A DNA stretch of 64,000 nt from Hysterangium stoloniferum. Its lineage: Eukaryota; Basidiomycota; Agaricomycetes; Hysterangiales; Hysterangiaceae. Below are positions 12,616 to 22,979 of this stretch, one piece after another; position 1 is the first letter of the stretch, and every line of letters begins with the position of its first letter. Location of the stretch: assembly GCA_015178975.1 (NCBI GenBank), contig WHVD01000143.1:62001-126000 (forward strand). The letters run 5' to 3'. The translations under genes were made by a program, and so were the position numbers. The notes below the pieces were generated by a model. It saw nothing but the letters and a program-made list of their open reading frames with translations. It ran no database searches and was not told the origin of the DNA.

Positions 12616-14723
12616 TCATAAAATTAGAATCGAGATACTTTTGAGTCTAATAAATAGAAGTTTAACGCACATTAAGATGTACTCTTCAGCTATTAGTTTA
12701 TGAGCATGGTAGCTCATCGCAAAAGCTGGGTGAGTCTTCCATTCGGTGGGCCAATCCTTCAGCGGTTTGTGGAGACCTCGACTTTCATCTATATTTTCCC
12801 AATCATGTACAAATGTGAGCCATTGCTCATGCCTTGGAATGCCTTGGAATGCAGCTGGAATGCATAGCCCGGGAGGGGGAGACGGTGCTGATAAGGATGA
12901 TAACAGAAGTGGAATTGGGGTCACATTGGTTGCATTGGTGGTGGTGTTGTTGGGTTGTATTCCTGTGTGTTCACCATGCCGGTGGGAGGCTGCTGCTACC
13001 CCAGAAATTGAATGGGAGAATTCAGCTTTAATTTTTTCCCCCATAGATCTCTCCATAGAAGACCACAACTCTTTCATTTCTAAGAGTGACGCTGGGCGGA
13101 TATCCTTATGCTCACCAAGGAATGACATGTTGACTTCACGTTGAATTGGTCGCAAAGCATCACCATGCCCCTCCTCGTAATAATGGAGCTCATCAAGTAG
13201 GTATCTTATCAGAGTATCTTGCTTTTTCCCAATATTAGCTCTGATCAATCTCTGTCCAATATTTAATGAAACTTACATTCTCTCCCTCTGCCCATCCACC
13301 CCACCAACGGATTGTTGCTAGTGTCCAACGCTTTCTGACTGATGCCAGCATGAAGCGATATTGAGAGCCACCTCTCCAGAAACAGTGAGTTGAAAGGTGA
13401 GTGAGTGTGACATCAATACCAGCCCCTGTACAAAACTCTTTGATCCATTTCTGCACCACATCATGAGACATAGTAGATCCGGGTTGAACAATGCCACTGC
13501 TTCCTACAGATGGGAATAAAAAGTCCTCAGACTGCAATATTCGGCCAAATACATGTAATTCAAGAAAAGCTAATCCAGTTGCGCATGTGCTGATCCATAT
13601 CAACAGATGGTAGTTCAGGCTGTGGATATATTTCATATATATGTCCTATGCACTTTGTGTGTCAATTTCTCAAAATATATGTGACTGGGTATATACCTCA
13701 CAAATCCACCTCATTGTTGAGCTTACTCTGCCAGTTCTTTCTCTCAACAAGAGATAATTTCCAGTGTGGTATCTTAAATTCATCTTCTGTCACACACCCA
13801 AATGTGAAATGCTTCCACTTCAGCTTTACAGTCTCGAAATTCCTATTTTAAATGCCACAAAACCAGTTTACAATGGTACACATATTAATAGTGAAGAATT
13901 AATTGCATACCTGGTCCAGACAGTCCATGCAGTGGCAGATAATGCATGCCAACCCAGATGCTTGTGTAACATTTGCCGCTCATTCAAAGAGAGCTCTGTG
14001 GCATGACACAGAGGGAAGGATATTGGAAAGACACTTTGTGACCACTCAAACATGTGTTCCATATAACTCAAGCTCATGGCCCCTGAGTGTGTCTGAATTC
14101 CTTCCTCGCCATGTTTCTTGCTTGCGGCATGGAGGGTGTCCATTACATCTGATGCAGTTGCCGGATTTCCAACTGCAGTGTTAGAAGATTCATCCCACCT
14201 CCATGGCCCTCGATAAAGACCTTCACTGTCTCTGGAGGGAGAAGGATTAAAATCCATTAGTGAGCACAGTCCAACCTGGAAATAACAAATAGTTAAACTT
14301 GCAAATTATCCCAATATTTCTTGAATGCAGCATGGGCACCATCTGCTGTTGACTTCCCCAGATTATTCTCAAAGCACTTCCAGCTAATAAAACTGGCCAG
14401 TGCCCATGGAGATGCTCAATTTGGTTTGATATCAAATGCATGGGCCAAATCTGCCATAGTCCATTTCACCCCTTCCAGGCTGTCGGGACAACCTCTTGGA
14501 TTCTCTAATGTACTTTCCAATGTAGAGCCTTCAACCAATCCCTTCAACCATTCCTTTCCATGCCGGACATATCCATCATAGCCATTAGAGCTATTACTCG
14601 CCATACCATGCTTTCTTTTCGAGGCTTGTTTGAGTCATTCAGTATTGGCAACAGAGCTGCCTTTGACATTTTTTCTACAGCGCTTTCCTCGTGGTGTTGA
14701 GCAGCCAGTCATTGTAGAATGCT
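12616..14723 (-). CDS. tyrosine recombinase (Crypton-like/agaric YR family), probably inactive
   Basis: Reading down the minus strand gives a split gene of a family common in agaric genomes. An N-terminal lysine/arginine-rich piece is followed by YDGYVRHGKEWL, WRWDESSNTAVGNP and MSLSYMEHMFEWS, then LKWKHFTFG, KNWQSKLNNEVDL, YEIYPQP, EDFLFPSVGSSGIVQPG and HDVVQKWIKEFCTGAGIDVT. The catalytic core follows: LSTHCFWRGGSQYRF, WTLATIRWWGGWAEGE and, after an intron at about 13198-13256, QDTLIRYLLDEL with the candidate nucleophile Tyr. The usual THCFRRGGAQ signature reads HCFWR here: the Arg of the HxxR motif is Trp, one C-to-T change. A stop also interrupts the N-terminal piece near 14637, so the protein may start at 14604. 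It was probably the enzyme of a Crypton-like unit; whether it moved the whole 11.7-kb insertion is unknown. Confidence 0.65.
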
Positions 14724-15149
14724 TCAATAAAAGATTTACTGTGTGATTTAAATTTTGCTCCCGTGTGTCTGCATTGAGTAGTATTGTCAGATATATGTAC
14801 ATTGGGTAGATGACAAAATGAAAATGAAATTTTAACCTACAGATGAATTTCTGATGTCCAAAAGCCAACTTCACACCATAAATTAAGGACTCTGCAAATC
14901 GGTACTAAAAATTCCCAGTTGCCAACCCATACCCTGCGGGGTATATACAGATAACATAGAATACACGAATATACGCATCCTCACAGGTGCACCATCACAA
15001 CGCCAATCCTTCCTTCGATCCTGATCCCGATCCACCCGCCAATCGTTGTATGAAGTCACCAACCGCTTCCCAATACCCCCATTGCATACATGTGTCATCT
15101 TCACAGAAAATCAGTCAATACAGTTTGGTGCACACGAGGCAACCACACC

Positions 15150-15960
15150 ACTGGTTGTCACCTCACAGTGGTGTGGTGTGAAATCCAACATACTATGATG
15201 CCCAGAAACAAAATCTACCCATGTAGTGTTCTTCTGCCCACTCATCTTCACGATGTCCCAGAGTTCTTTCATGTGCCACGAGGGTATGATCTCATCTCGC
15301 GATCTGCTATCATCCGCACAAGTGATAAAAAGAGAAAACCAAAAGTGAGTAACTAGCCGACAACACAATGAGACCCCTGTCCATACCTCAGCATCAGAAG
15401 GGCCATCGTGGGAGGCAGCTTTGTGATTGTGACTGCGTTATCCCAGCGCTGGTGGCATAGGAACGAAACCAAGGTCAAGTAGGGCATCACATCTGGTATC
15501 AGGTGGGGCTAAGACAAAGACACAAGCAAAGGGTGTGTTTTCATGAGGCAGTGTGTGCAAGAGCGGGACAAGAAAAGTCAAGAGGCAACATATGATAGAG
15601 AGGAATGTATTCTCGAGGATGATCCCTTGGATGGCATGAGGATGTCGGGCAGCCAGGTCCAAGCCCACACTGTGCCGATGGATTGGCCGTATATGATTAT
15701 ATTGGACATGTGCTCAGCGTCACCTTGAGGTGAGTTGAAGATGGGGTGTGACGTCAAGTAGTCGAGCACAGTCTGTAGGAAGGAGACCATGTGTGGGTAA
15801 CTGTTGGGATCTGCTCGATTACTATTACGACGGCAATTGACGAACCTGCACATCAATACAGATTCCTGCGAGTGCCATATTAGTACAAAGATATTAATCA
15901 TGTGGGGGTAGATAAATCAATGCAGACCTTTCTCTGACGGACTGTGTCCGTAGCTGACAG
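15150..15960 (-). pseudogene. BEM46/ABHD13-like alpha/beta hydrolase remnant
   Basis: Pieces of this hydrolase family occur in the correct order on the minus strand in changing frames. They are VPVSYGHSPSEKGL (near 15,930), TVLDYLTSHPIF with IIIYGQSIG (15,700-15,790, the GxSxG nucleophile elbow), then, one frame shifted, GLDLAARHPHAIQGIILENTFLS (15,590-15,690), and finally DEIIPSWHMKELWDIVK and FVSGHH (15,180-15,300), which hold the family's Asp and His positions. The shift directly after the nucleophile elbow and missing N-terminal sequence make it non-functional. In intact fungi BEM46 is a membrane-associated serine hydrolase. It is probably host sequence captured by, or lying in, the composite insertion. 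Confidence 0.6.
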
Positions 15961-16899
15961 GCACAACCGGGGCATACCCTACAAGCCGCAGGTCAGTTTG
16001 ACAAGGGGACTGCAGGTTAGATGCAGGTACGGGATGCATAGGTGCGTGGATGTGGGTGCAGAGGTGCAGGTGTGTAGTGCTTAGCCATGTATGTTGAAGG
16101 AGGATGGAGTGAAGAGAGTCCCATAGTGATAGGGAATGAATCGACCAAGAAAGGACAGTTTCAAAGGACGAATGGGTATATGAGGAGAGGCGCGACACAT
16201 AATAGCTCAGATAATGAGGACAGGTAACTGGCAGTACTAGAGTCCCCAAACTCTGCTAGCTACCTCTCGAGTTAATTTTGTTGAGTGGTCACTCTGTGTC
16301 AGCTGGTTTTTGCAATGGAAGAGCGATGACTGCCCTGATGCACTTCCTGGTGTTAACTGGTGCACCATGCCATCCAGCGCACGCAACAAGTCGTAAAGGT
16401 TTGTGATAGATCCCCACAAGGACATCACCTACTGACAACACTGTACTGAGGTCAACAGGATAGATGTCAATGTGATAGGGTAAGAGGCAGGATTGGAGTT
16501 GAAAGAAAGGAAGTGGAGGGGATGTGGCCGGTATGGTGCCATCTTGAGGTCATGTAGCTTCCATAGTTCCCCTGATCTGGGTTTCAAGCTCTTTGTATGG
16601 GAAAAATTGCTTTAAAGAGACTAGTTCGATAGCAAATAGGTCGTAGTAGCCAAGTCCCTTGGAAATATGTGCTAATTGTACTCCACATTCTCCAAGTGTG
16701 TTGAGACACTGCATCTAGGTGAACCAGTGTTAGTCAAAGCTGTATAGTCAGACACTTTGTCATAAACCCCACATCCATTATCCAACATCATCTATCGTCA
16801 AACTCCAGTGGCTAAGGCCGAACCAGGTCAAAGAAATATGAGTGTTCTACCTCCTTGAGCCCATGCTTGATAGTATGGCTGTGGCATTTCTGGCGTGGA

Positions 16900-17640
16900 G
16901 AAAGGTGTAGTTAGTTATGCTTCAGAACGATGACAGGAAAGAGGTACATGCAGGAGATGCCACTGAGGATAGCTACTTCTATTGCTGAACATAAGCGAAG
17001 GTCATTAATATTGATACCAAGATAGTCAACAAGTATGTCACAGCCATAATTGCCATACCAATCTTTAACCGTAATAATGAAGTACATCAACCAGTCCTTG
17101 CTCCTCTCTGTGTTAGGGTTCAGACCAGACATCCACAGAATGACATCAACCATCAGTGTCCAGAGACATCCTCAGCACCATTCATGTGCAGGCGTGTCGT
17201 GGGGTTTGGGGTGAAGGTTTATGTTACAAACTGCCGCTGCACAGGAGGTCGAAGACAAGTTTGTGATTGGCATACAGCATGTAATCTACACATATCTCTA
17301 GCATGAATGCAAATACACATCAGTATCTTTGACTGTTCAAGAATTGCCTCATATAGACTCTATACTCACTAGTACCCAAAATGACCATTCAGAGATGGTT
17401 CAGTCCATTTTCCCTTTGATGAGTGGTTGCGGTAGACATAGCCGTTAGAGAAATGACAGTGGTAAATTTCATCCAGATGCACTAGTATGTATGTATGATG
17501 ATGGTGGAGTAGCACTGTGACACAAAAAAAACCCTCATAGTAGTGGTGATGTAAAAATGCACTCAGAGGTGAGGGTAAGATGTCGAGGCAGAGTGTGACA
17601 AAGTTCCGCAAGTTGCTTACATAATCAAACATACTTCCCT
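16900..17640 (-). pseudogene. decayed coding sequence of unknown family
   Basis: Two minus-strand open stretches, 17369-17632 and 16911-17153, have protein-like composition. The first includes CLDILPSPLSAFLHHHYYEG and GKWTEPSLNGHFGY, the second DWYGNYGCDILVDYLGIN. They could be exons of one decayed gene. I do not recognise the family. They lie between the hydrolase remnant and the Tc1 element, so they may be another captured host gene or part of a transposon protein. The call rests on composition alone. Confidence 0.3.
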
Positions 17641-17834
17641 TTCATAGGCTCGAGTAGTTTATTTGATTGATCACCTTTTTGCACTGAAGATAATAATATA
17701 TATTTTGATTTACAGTAAGCAAAAAATGGGTTGCAATGTTCAGTGAATTTTAACTCAAATTCTTATAACTCCAGAAATAAATTAGCTAAAATTAAAAAAA
17801 AATATATGTTAGAATGCCCTGTTTCTGAACTTTA

Positions 17835-18528
17835 CAGCTGTTCCGAGTACCAATGGCGGTGTTCAAAATTTTTAAAAAAAGTTCCGCTTTTGACCTACAG
17901 ACAAATTGTGCTATATGTCAGGAATGAGACCCAATTAAGACACAGTATTTTGGGGTGTATATGATATAGTAGAGATCTATATATTTATGTATATATTTGG
18001 CCTTATGACATCCTATTTAATATTCAGTGAGATATCAGTGCAATGGTTCCCCTGCATTCAATTATTCATATATTTGCATATAGGTTGGTGGAACTAATAC
18101 TATCTATTGTATGAAAATATCCCTTGAGTTGTGAGGCATAATGCTACCTTTTGAACAAGTTACACTACTGACTATCAAGGGTGCATACAGTAAGTAGCAC
18201 AACTTATTCAAAAGGTGGTATTAAGCCTCACAACTCAGGTAATATTCTCATACAATATATTGTATTAGTTCAACCAACCTATATTCAAATATATGAATAA
18301 TTGAATGCAGGGGAACCATTGCACTGATATCTCACTGAATATTAAATAGGATGTCATAAGGCCAAATATATACATAAATATATAGATCTCTACTATATCA
18401 TATACACCCCAAAATACTGTGTCTTAATTGGGTCCCATTCCTGACATATAGCACAATTTGTCTGTAGGTCAAAAGCGGAACTTTTTTTAAAAAATTTTGA
18501 ACACCGCCATCGGTACTCGGAACAGCTG
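17835..18528. mobile_element. 694-bp foldback MITE nested in the Tc1 terminal repeat
   Basis: The sequence begins CAGCTGTTCCGAGTACC and ends with its reverse complement. Almost the whole element is one inverted repeat with arms of about 330-340 bp, meeting near 18180. It sits in a duplicated TA (17833-17834 and 18529-18530). The other, uninterrupted Tc1 terminal repeat (around 19875-19890) shows the empty site. The TA duplication makes it a Tc1/mariner-class non-autonomous element. It has no coding capacity. The arms differ at only a few positions, so it is younger than its host element. Confidence 0.9.
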
Positions 18529-18649
18529 TAACATGATAAACAAGTTTGTTCAAAAATATTCACTCATTGTTGAGATATTAAATATTGTGTACAGGAGTAT
18601 CATTGCAACCCTTTTTTTGCTTTCATTTTATAAACATAAAGCTATGCAT

Positions 18650-19610
18650 TCTAGTACTTGGTATGACCTCCTTTAGCCTTGACCACTGCTGCAACCCTCC
18701 TAAGCATACTTTCAATCAAATTCTGGCACACTTCTGGCATTATTTTATCCCACTCTACTTGTATCCCCTCCCACAACTCCAATATCCCTCCTAGGGTCCT
18801 CTCATACTTTCCCAGCTACTTTTTCAGATGATCCCAGAGATATTTAATGGGATTGAGGTCAGGGGACTGTGCTGGCCTAGGAAGGAGCTTGTATCCATGA
18901 TCTTCAAATTAAGTTGTAGCTTTCTTGGACTTGTGCTTGGGATCATTATCCTGCTGGAAGATGATAGTGGAGGGATTCTTGCCTTCTCTGGAGTTCATCT
19001 TGCAGAATATTGGTGTATAACTCTCCATCCATCCTCCCATCAATCTTGTATACATACCCAACTCCCTCCCACAGCATGTAGCCCCACATCATCGGAGATC
19101 CACCCCCAAACTTTACAGTCTCCTTCACAAGTCTATCACTCAGACCCTCCTCTGCCTTCTTCCAAGCTCACCTCTTCCCATCTGACCCCAGCCTATTCAT
19201 TTTGGTCTCATCAGACCATACAACAGTCTTCCAGTCCTCTATAGTCCAATCCAAATGAGCCAGAGCAAAATCCATCCTCTCCTTCCTATGCCTCTTGGTA
19301 AGAAGGGGCTTCTTGGCCTTTACCACAGCTTTCATACCAGCTAACTTCAGGGTTATGAGTTGTCTGGGATGTGAGAGACTGGCTGGTAGTGTTCTGAAGG
19401 ATCTGGGTGATCTGAGAGGCATTTTCAGCCTTCCCTGAGGTGATGAGATACTGGGTATAGTGACTATCAACCTCAGAAAGCTTGGAAGGATGTCCACCAG
19501 TGGACTTCTTCAGGTAAGGATGGTGTTTGCTGTGAAGTCTGGAGATGGTACTGATATATAGACCAGTGGATGATGAAATCTGGTGGGCAGGATGACCAGA
19601 ATCCAAGAGG
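18650..19610 (-). pseudogene. Tc1-like transposase, inactivated
   Basis: The N-terminal helix-turn-helix region (GHPAHQISSSTGLYISTISR, HSKHHPYLKKSTGGHPSKLS) leads into the catalytic region in shifted frames: KRHRKERMDFALAHLDWTIEDWKTVVWSDET, then GGGSPMMWGYM, IFQQDNDPKH and QSPDLNPIKYLWD. The metal-binding set is D, D and K instead of D, D, E. Stops follow the second D block and the WDHLKK block, and a frame change separates the N-terminal third. The C-terminus LRRVAAVVKAKGGHTKY is typical of Tc1 proteins. Confidence 0.85.
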
Positions 19611-20009
19611 GAGAGGATGTATTTGCATTGAGAAATAGAAGAGGCTGTATGCTGGAATCAACAAGACTGTTGTGGTCTGTTTGTCATATGTTGAATGTTT
19701 TGAACATGTCATATGATTACACAATCAAATACAATCTAACAATGGATCAGAAACACCAGTACAACCTGCCCTTTCATATACAGAACAAAAGCAAAAAAAG
19801 GGTTGCAATGATACTCCTGTACAAAATATTTAATATCTCAACAATGAGTGAATATTTTTGAACAAACTTGCTTATCATGTCAAAGTTCAGAAACAGGGCT
19901 TTCTAACTTATATTTTTTCCTAATTTTAGCTAATTTATTGCTGGAGTTATAAGCATTTGAGTTAAAATTCACTGAACATTGCAACCCTTTTTTTGCTTAC
20001 TGTATAATG

Positions 20010-20840
20010 GTATATAATTAATAATGGGAGATTATAGAGTTGGAAAGTGTGTTAGTTTCATAACAAACCACATGATAGCCACTTTTGCCCATAATATAAT
20101 TGCAAGGCTCACCATCCAGCAGCCTCGGATGCAATAAAACTCGCTGAAAGGTTCTTTTGTATGTGAAGAGAATGAATAACAGTCAATATAAGCTACACAG
20201 AATTCTTTAGGTTGGATTTTAAGCATAAGTTGCAATTAAGTCACCTACAAGGCCTAATTAAGTTAACTGAGCTTAATTTTAAGGCAAATTTTAAGGAATT
20301 TTAAGGGCTCGCATCAACAAACCAGGTGATTTTATATTACAAAGATGGCTGCTAGACCTTTTCTCTACTATTAAAAGGCCAATTACCCATTTTATATAAT
20401 ATTTGAAGTGTAATACAGGCCCAATACATCAAATAAATTTCATTGCACGGCCTGTCGCCTTAAGCGCGCATTGAAGAAATGTAAGCTGCCCAATTTTGTA
20501 CGACTATATGTATATATGATAAATGCTACATGAAAGATAAATTAAATTCAAAATTATTTCCAGTTTCAATGGCAATGCAGTTAACTATGTGTCTCATCCA
20601 TTGTGAGATTTGAATAAATTTAAGAAACTGTCTAAATCAATATTTCTATGCATTAAAAAATCACAGCACCGACTTTGTAAAAAAGATCTAGAAAATTCCA
20701 AGAAAATTATTGTGCCATCTTAAATTGATCTATTAATCTATTCATTCATTCAATTTTTTATTGATTTATTTTTCAGTAAAAAAACGAGCCATGTGAGCAT
20801 GACTGATGGTGTTTAGGGCACAATGAAGGTGGTTAGAGTG
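20010..20840. other. AT-rich stretch, no gene
   Basis: Strongly AT-rich sequence between the Tc1 element and the right terminus of the composite insertion. TTTTAAGG-type words recur at 20250-20310 and resemble those in the terminal repeat, so they may be subterminal motifs. No coding sequence was recognised. Confidence 0.45.
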
Positions 20841-20953
20841 GGTGTTTGAGCGGGTTCGCGGCAGTTTCCGAGGGATAATCCTACACTATTCCAACTATCC
20901 CAATTTTAAGCGGTTAGCGAATTTTAACACCAAAAGGCTTAAAATATCGGAGT

Positions 20954-21166
20954 TAAGGGGACTTTATTTTGCGAGTCACTATAAAAACCAGTCGAACGAT
21001 CTTCAAATCATGTCTGACGCGCTAGCTCATCATTTCTTTGTTCTCTTACAGCCTGCGAAAGACGACGAGAGCACGTTGCCTGGGCCTCTTGCTATGTTGC
21101 AGGTGTCTTTGGAAGGAATTATCGGCAGACAGTCGATTTTAGTTGGACCAACATCAAAACCTAGAA
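20954..21166 (+). pseudogene. kre33 fragment, right half (duplicate of about 27572-27775)
   Basis: This continues the homology that stopped at 9246. It encodes ASHYKNQSNDLQIMSDALAHH, LLQPAKDDESTLPGPLAMLQVSLEG and QSIL, nearly identical to the complete kre33 gene (ASHYKNQPNDLQLMSDAPAHH and so on). It ends where similarity stops after the QSIL codons. With 8750-9246 it forms one continuous kre33 segment of about 0.65 kb once the insertion is ignored. Confidence 0.87.
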
Positions 21167-21440
21167 GGGTCTCACACAAGGTGCCTGAGATTTGTGGAGA
21201 ACAGGTTGTTATTAAGGAAAAGTGAGAGAAAAAGGACTGCCGGTGAAGAAATAAATAATGTGAGAGGTAATTAACCCCCACTCATATACCGTGTGTTCTT
21301 CGAGGGTTCCCATGTACAGTTGCCTAACTAGCAGCTCTCCCGACCTACTTCATGCCACCGCCACCGCCACTGCCCCACACTCCCTTCAAACCCTGACCCA
21401 TCTGAGTAAATGCTAGTGGGCAAGAGTCGACTCCAAAACT

Positions 21441-22000
21441 TCACTTAGTGTGTTTTTCCAGTGTTATGGCACGATAGGCCTTGGGCAATGTGTAATCTAA
21501 CTTGTTAGGCTTCCGCAATGTGATGGTGGTGAAGGCCTGCCACTGAACAGGGTGGTATCCGAGACGTATTGCAGCTGTGTAAACTGCTACAAGCTTGGGA
21601 AAAATAGGATGGCTGGCCTGTTGAAGAATAGGGTTTGGGATGCTGTCAGGGCAAGAGCTTGATGGCCCGGCTGACCTCCTCTTTGGTAATGCCACTAAAA
21701 TGCACCCTGTCAAGGCGGGCCAATAGTAAGCGCTTTCATTGGTAAAAGCGACGCAGTATGCAAAGGAATCTGGGGGTCTTTCACTACTGTTGAGCAGTTT
21801 GAGTCTCCAACAGGTGACGGGACCTATAATACTAACAAGACATGTTTGCTACAGAAGTCTTCTAAATGTTGCCAAATGATGTGATGAGGATGTATGTTCT
21901 TTTCAGGATCCCATGGAGGGTGATGCCATTCTCGAAGTGTTTGGGGAAGGGAAGGTAGAGTTGACATTGTTACAAAAATAGAATGTGCCAGTGAGAGGGG
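21441..22000 (-). mobile_element. LINE (non-LTR) reverse transcriptase fragment
   Basis: The minus strand at 21441-21713 reads like the early fingers part of a non-LTR reverse transcriptase: RRSAGPSSSCPDSIPNPIL, FPKLVAVYTAAIRLGYHPVQWQAFTTITLRKPNKLDYTLPKAYRAITL. This resembles the usual GPDGIPN, LGYFPxxW and LRKPxKxDYxxPKAYRPI series. Upstream (to about 22000) the linker continues with REWHHPPWDP-like sequence. The fragment lacks the YADD region, endonuclease and 3' end. It is a 5'- and 3'-truncated relic. Confidence 0.65.
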
Positions 22001-22979
22001 AAGAACATGTTCAACGGCCGTAGACCATGCGATGCTACGAGTGTAGCGTATTGCTCACATTTAAAACGGCTCGCATCTTTGTGAAAAAATTTGAACAATA
22101 TGAGGAAGTACTAATCATACTGTAAATGGTATTAAAAGCGGTTGGTGGTAACAGTAATTCAGTGAAGCAGAATTGACGTCACTGTGAACAGTCAACAAAC
22201 GGGAACTGGGAACGAGGAGATGTATGACGACTGCAAAGCGAGAACAAGTGATTGGCCCGTCCTGAGAAGAAGACCGAAAGAGAAAGATAATAACGGAGGG
22301 GATAGGATAAAGGGTCGATGACGCCTAAGAAAAAACGAGCAGGGAATTAAAAAGAAAAGTTAATTCCGAGCAGTGATTCACAATCTTTTACTCCTCGCCA
22401 TCATAAACACCCCCTCGCATCGCCCTTTCCCAACTTCGCACTCAAGCCCCAGGGACTCGTGACAGCGGTTCCCACTAATCCTTCGCCGCATCCTCCCATG
22501 AGATCCTTGAGGCCTTCATTTGTCCCTTCTCCTTCAACGACAATGGTGGCTACCCATTTGGGATGCACTATGAGACCCCCGGAGTCGGAAATTGGCGTGC
22601 CGGGAAGGATTTGGAAGCGGCAGCGGTGGTCCAGAGGAGTACAATGTGGTTGGAGCCTTAAAAGCTGATGTAGAAGTTGTTAGTCATTATAGCATTTGCG
22701 GCAAGGGAAGAAGAGACATACGTTTCAGTTATCACTTTATCCTAAAACAAGTGTACATTCTGTGCGATCTCTGCACACCCCGCACCCCAGGACTGATACC
22801 CAGCTAACAGAGTTGATTTCTATGTATTGCACTGCCTCTATGTATTCCCTTTACGCACCTTCACTCCAATATATCTTCCTTAGAATACATGTAACACATA
22901 TCGTTCCAGCGACACGACACAATAGTAATAATAATAATAACGCAATAACCAAACAAGATGACCTACAATGATTGTCATC
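22001..22979. other. intergenic, no recognised gene
   Basis: Plus-strand open stretches at 22459-22668 and 22592-22807 lack any recognised domain, and CT-rich sequence occurs near 22380-22440. A short ATA/ATAA run lies at 22923-22940. Nothing here could be assigned. Confidence 0.4.

Larger units (their letters stand above)
17713..20002 (-). mobile_element. Tc1/mariner element with TA duplication, dead
   Basis: The element is bounded by TA on both sides (17711-17712 and 20003-20004) and starts and ends with CAGTAAGC / GCTTACTG. Its inverted repeats are about 215 bp and complex: each ends internally with the inverse of its own outer GGGTTGCAATG block. Without the nested 694-bp MITE and its duplicated TA, the element is about 1.6 kb, the normal Tc1 size. 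The minus-strand transposase (about 19610 to 18650) shows WSDET, FQQDNDPKHKSKKAT and SPDLNPIKYLWD, a DD34E layout in which the last acidic residue reads Lys. Two in-frame stops lie in the C-terminal third, so it cannot encode an active enzyme. Confidence 0.92.
9247..20953. mobile_element. approximately 11.7-kb composite insertion with inverted termini
   Basis: Homology to kre33 breaks at about 9246 and resumes at about 20954, so the DNA between is an insertion. The left end begins CTTCACCAATTTTAAGCCGC and runs on to TTTTGG. The right end, read inward on the minus strand, begins CTTAACTCCGATATTTTAAG and runs on to CCTTTTGG. This is an imperfect inverted repeat of about 26-30 bp. The flanks GGCACTTA (left) and GGGACTTT (right) look like a decayed 8-bp target duplication, a length used by hAT, MULE and KDZ superfamilies. 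No DDE transposase of those groups was recognised. Contents in order are a 165-bp tandem repeat, a tyrosine recombinase gene, hydrolase remnants, unknown decayed coding sequence, and a Tc1 element carrying a MITE. It is unclear whether this moved as one unit or grew by nested insertions. Confidence 0.6.

Noticed and set aside
16240-16430. N-terminal exon of the BEM46-like remnant
   Set aside because: The open stretch has no family motif, so the remnant was limited to the parts that align.
9247-20953. Starship-type giant element led by a captain recombinase
   Set aside because: Captains (DUF3435) sit at the 5' end facing inward, and Starships are known from Pezizomycotina. Here the recombinase lies 3-5 kb inside, belongs to a different agaric family, and the unit has inverted termini.
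20890-20953. Helitron 3' hairpin
   Set aside because: The right end can fold, but there is no CTRR end, no A-T insertion site and no Rep/helicase. The flanks look duplicated, which Helitrons do not do.
22459-22807. Pro/Ser-rich plus-strand open frames
   Set aside because: No domain, no clear splice structure and no relation to neighbouring genes.
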